From: Sulfitobacter indolifex | Lineage (GTDB): Bacteria; Pseudomonadota; Alphaproteobacteria; Rhodobacterales; Rhodobacteraceae | Direction: 5' to 3' | Assembly (NCBI RefSeq): GCF_022788655.1 | Contig: NZ_CP084953.1 | Coordinates: forward strand, 62,001-126,000 | Length of the DNA stretch: 64,000 nucleotides | In this document: one piece after another, positions 62,481-64,000 of the stretch | How positions within the stretch are numbered: position 1 is the stretch's first letter | Layout: every line of letters begins with the position of its first letter | The notes under the pieces: model-generated | Seen by the model: only the letters and a program-made list of their open reading frames with translations | What the model was told of the DNA's origin: nothing | The model's database searches: none | Made by a program: the position numbers and the translations under genes

Positions 62481-64000
62481 ATGAGTGCCAGTAACCCGCT
62501 CCAGCAGGCCTACCAGAAGTTTCGTGCCATTTTCGGGGCGACGATCCTGTTCAGCTTCTTTGTGAATTTGCTGATGTTCGTAGGTCCTCTTTATATGCTC
62601 CAGATCTATGATCGGGTGCTTTCCAGCCGAAACGAGATGACGCTCGCGGTGATCACGATAGTCGCAGTGGCCCTTCTCATCACCTATGGCACGCTAGAGT
62701 TTGTCCGCTCGCGTATGCTGGTACGGGCAGGTTTGCAGTTTGACAGCATCCTCTCACGGCCCCTGTTTGACCGCGTGGCACGGATGCAGCTGGTCAATCC
62801 TAACGGTGGCGCGCGCACCGCTCTGGGAGATGCAGATAAAGTCCGCAGCTTTATTACCGGACAAGGTGTGTTGGCCTTTTTTGATGTGCCCTGGACCCCG
62901 ATCTTTCTTGCGCTCTGCTTTGCTTTCCATCCCTGGTTGGGATGGGTGGCCACGGGCGGTACGGTCGTCATCTTCACCTTGGCGCTTCTCAACGAATATT
63001 TGACCCGCAATGCGCTGCAGTCGGCCAACAACGAGGGCCAGCAAGCGTCCGAATTTGCCGGGGCCACGATGCAGAATGCGGAAGTCATTCGTGCAATGGG
63101 GATGCAAGACGCTTTGGCGCAACGTTGGCAGGTCAAGCGTAATGGCATGCTCGTCTCGCAAGCAACCGCCAGTGACTGGGCCGGTGCTGTCATGTCGAGC
63201 TCAAAATTCGTCAGAATGGCCCTTCAGGTCGCGATCCTCGGCACGGGTGCCTATCTCGCCATGAAAGGGGAGATCTCCGCAGGCGTCATGATCGCGGCCT
63301 CGATCGTGATGGGCCGTGCTCTGGCTCCAGTTGAGCAGGCCGTCGGACAGTGGAAAGAATTTGTTGCAGCACGCCAATCTAATGCACGCCTGAAAAAGCT
63401 CTTTGAAGCTGTTGCAGAAGAGCCTACGCGTCTTCAACAGCCCCAGCCTAAAGGGCATCTCAGCGCCGAAGGTGTCACGACTGTTGTCCCTGGCACCCGC
63501 GATACGATCCTCCGGGGCGTCAGTTTTGATCTGCCAGCCGGAAAGACATTGGCTCTTATTGGCCCCAGTGGGTCGGGAAAGTCTACGCTTGCGCGTCACC
63601 TAGTTGGTGTGGGCGACCCGATCAATGGCGCGATCCGCCTCGATCAGGTGGAGCTTTCCCATTGGGACCGTAATCAGCTTGGCAAAACCATCGGCTATCT
63701 GCCGCAGGACGTAAAACTGTTCGCGGGCACCGTCGCCGAGAACATTTCCCGCTTTATGGACGATGCCACCGACGACGACATTATCGCAGCCGCCAAGCTT
63801 GCCGGGGCCCACGAAATGATTTCCGGGCTGAACGACGGCTATGCCACCCAAATTGGAAGCGGCGGCGGCCGTTTGTCTGGCGGTCAACGGCAGCGGGTTG
63901 GATTGGCCCGGGCGCTTTTCGGCAACCCCTCTCTGGTGGTGCTTGATGAGCCCAATGCGAACCTGGACAGTGAAGGCGAAGAAGCCTTGGCACGTTGCCT
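62481..64000 (+). CDS. type I secretion permease/ATPase (PrtD type), cut by the window edge
   Basis: The first 506 residues of a second type I secretion ABC exporter are present. Membrane helices are at about 15-35, 48-70, 130-150 and 155-175. The ATPase domain has GPSGSGKST (about 364-372), LPQDVKLF, LSGGQRQR (about 467-474) and LVVLDEPN. It lacks the long disordered extension seen in the 21239 gene. ATG 62481 is chosen; an in-frame GTG at 62463 is an alternative and neither has a strong ribosome-binding site. The frame is open at the right edge, so HlyD and substrate genes probably follow. Confidence 0.9.
   Translation, partial: MSASNPLQQAYQKFRAIFGATILFSFFVNLLMFVGPLYMLQIYDRVLSSRNEMTLAVITIVAVALLITYGTLEFVRSRMLVRAGLQFDSILSRPLFDRVARMQLVNPNGGARTALGDADKVRSFITGQGVLAFFDVPWTPIFLALCFAFHPWLGWVATGGTVVIFTLALLNEYLTRNALQSANNEGQQASEFAGATMQNAEVIRAMGMQDALAQRWQVKRNGMLVSQATASDWAGAVMSSSKFVRMALQVAILGTGAYLAMKGEISAGVMIAASIVMGRALAPVEQAVGQWKEFVAARQSNARLKKLFEAVAEEPTRLQQPQPKGHLSAEGVTTVVPGTRDTILRGVSFDLPAGKTLALIGPSGSGKSTLARHLVGVGDPINGAIRLDQVELSHWDRNQLGKTIGYLPQDVKLFAGTVAENISRFMDDATDDDIIAAAKLAGAHEMISGLNDGYATQIGSGGGRLSGGQRQRVGLARALFGNPSLVVLDEPNANLDSEGEEALARC

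Overview
The window looks like accessory DNA (plasmid, chromid or genomic island) of a Roseobacter-type member of the Rhodobacterales. The evidence is protein-level resemblance: an HvrA/H-NS-like protein, stand-alone TadE/TadG genes, PrtD-type secretion ATPases, a trimethylamine-dehydrogenase-like enzyme and a small CTPAGFGQ-type secreted protein. I see no rRNA, tRNA, replication or conjugation genes, so chromosome versus plasmid cannot be decided here.

Layout. 0-7.4 kb is a scrap-yard: ends of IS3, IS66 and IS4 transposases, a ccdAB toxin-antitoxin pair, a damaged enolase-superfamily gene, a MarR regulator, a PagL-like protein, an apparently intact IS30-type element and a GNAT-like gene. 8-15 kb holds secreted or hydrolase-like proteins and a tightly overlapping polysaccharide operon read leftwards (UDP-glucuronate decarboxylase, UDP-glucose epimerase, membrane glycosyltransferase, GH26-like hydrolase). 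A LuxR-type regulator and a partner gene follow at 15.3-16.6 kb. An AT-rich divergent region then leads into a rightward locus (17.3-24.9 kb): a 569-residue Gln/Asn/Gly/Asp repeat protein, a strong terminator, a 702-residue protein with repeated Asn/Gln motifs, a type I secretion ABC transporter with a long disordered N-terminus, and its HlyD partner. I regard this as the best candidate for an undescribed system, probably a secreted matrix or fibre.

25.5-31.6 kb carries a two-gene operon: a 1149-residue GH18-like/NodB deacetylase/GT2 fusion and a Tat-exported DUF3131 protein. 32-37.6 kb has a possible orphan small RNA, a DUF995 protein, an H-NS-like protein, a decayed hipBA module with its operators, a DUF4214 protein, a small Cys-containing secreted protein and UDP-glucose dehydrogenase, which could feed the decarboxylase at 14-15 kb. 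38-43 kb has three overlapping Tad-type pseudopilin/vWA genes and an unrecognised membrane protein.

44.3-56.2 kb is a catabolic island: an eight-gene leftward operon (peptide-type ABC importer, NodB-like amidohydrolase, two SDRs, an Old Yellow Enzyme), a divergent IclR regulator and a cytoplasmic penicillin-acylase-family enzyme. A shared 25-bp box occurs upstream of both the operon and the acylase gene, suggesting one IclR regulon that imports and breaks down an N-acyl or amide compound. 56.3-64 kb has a K+ channel with a zinc-ribbon tail, a DUF481 outer-membrane protein, a frameshifted LysR gene beside a TMADH/histamine-dehydrogenase-like enzyme, a parDE pair and the start of a second type I secretion ATPase that runs off the window.
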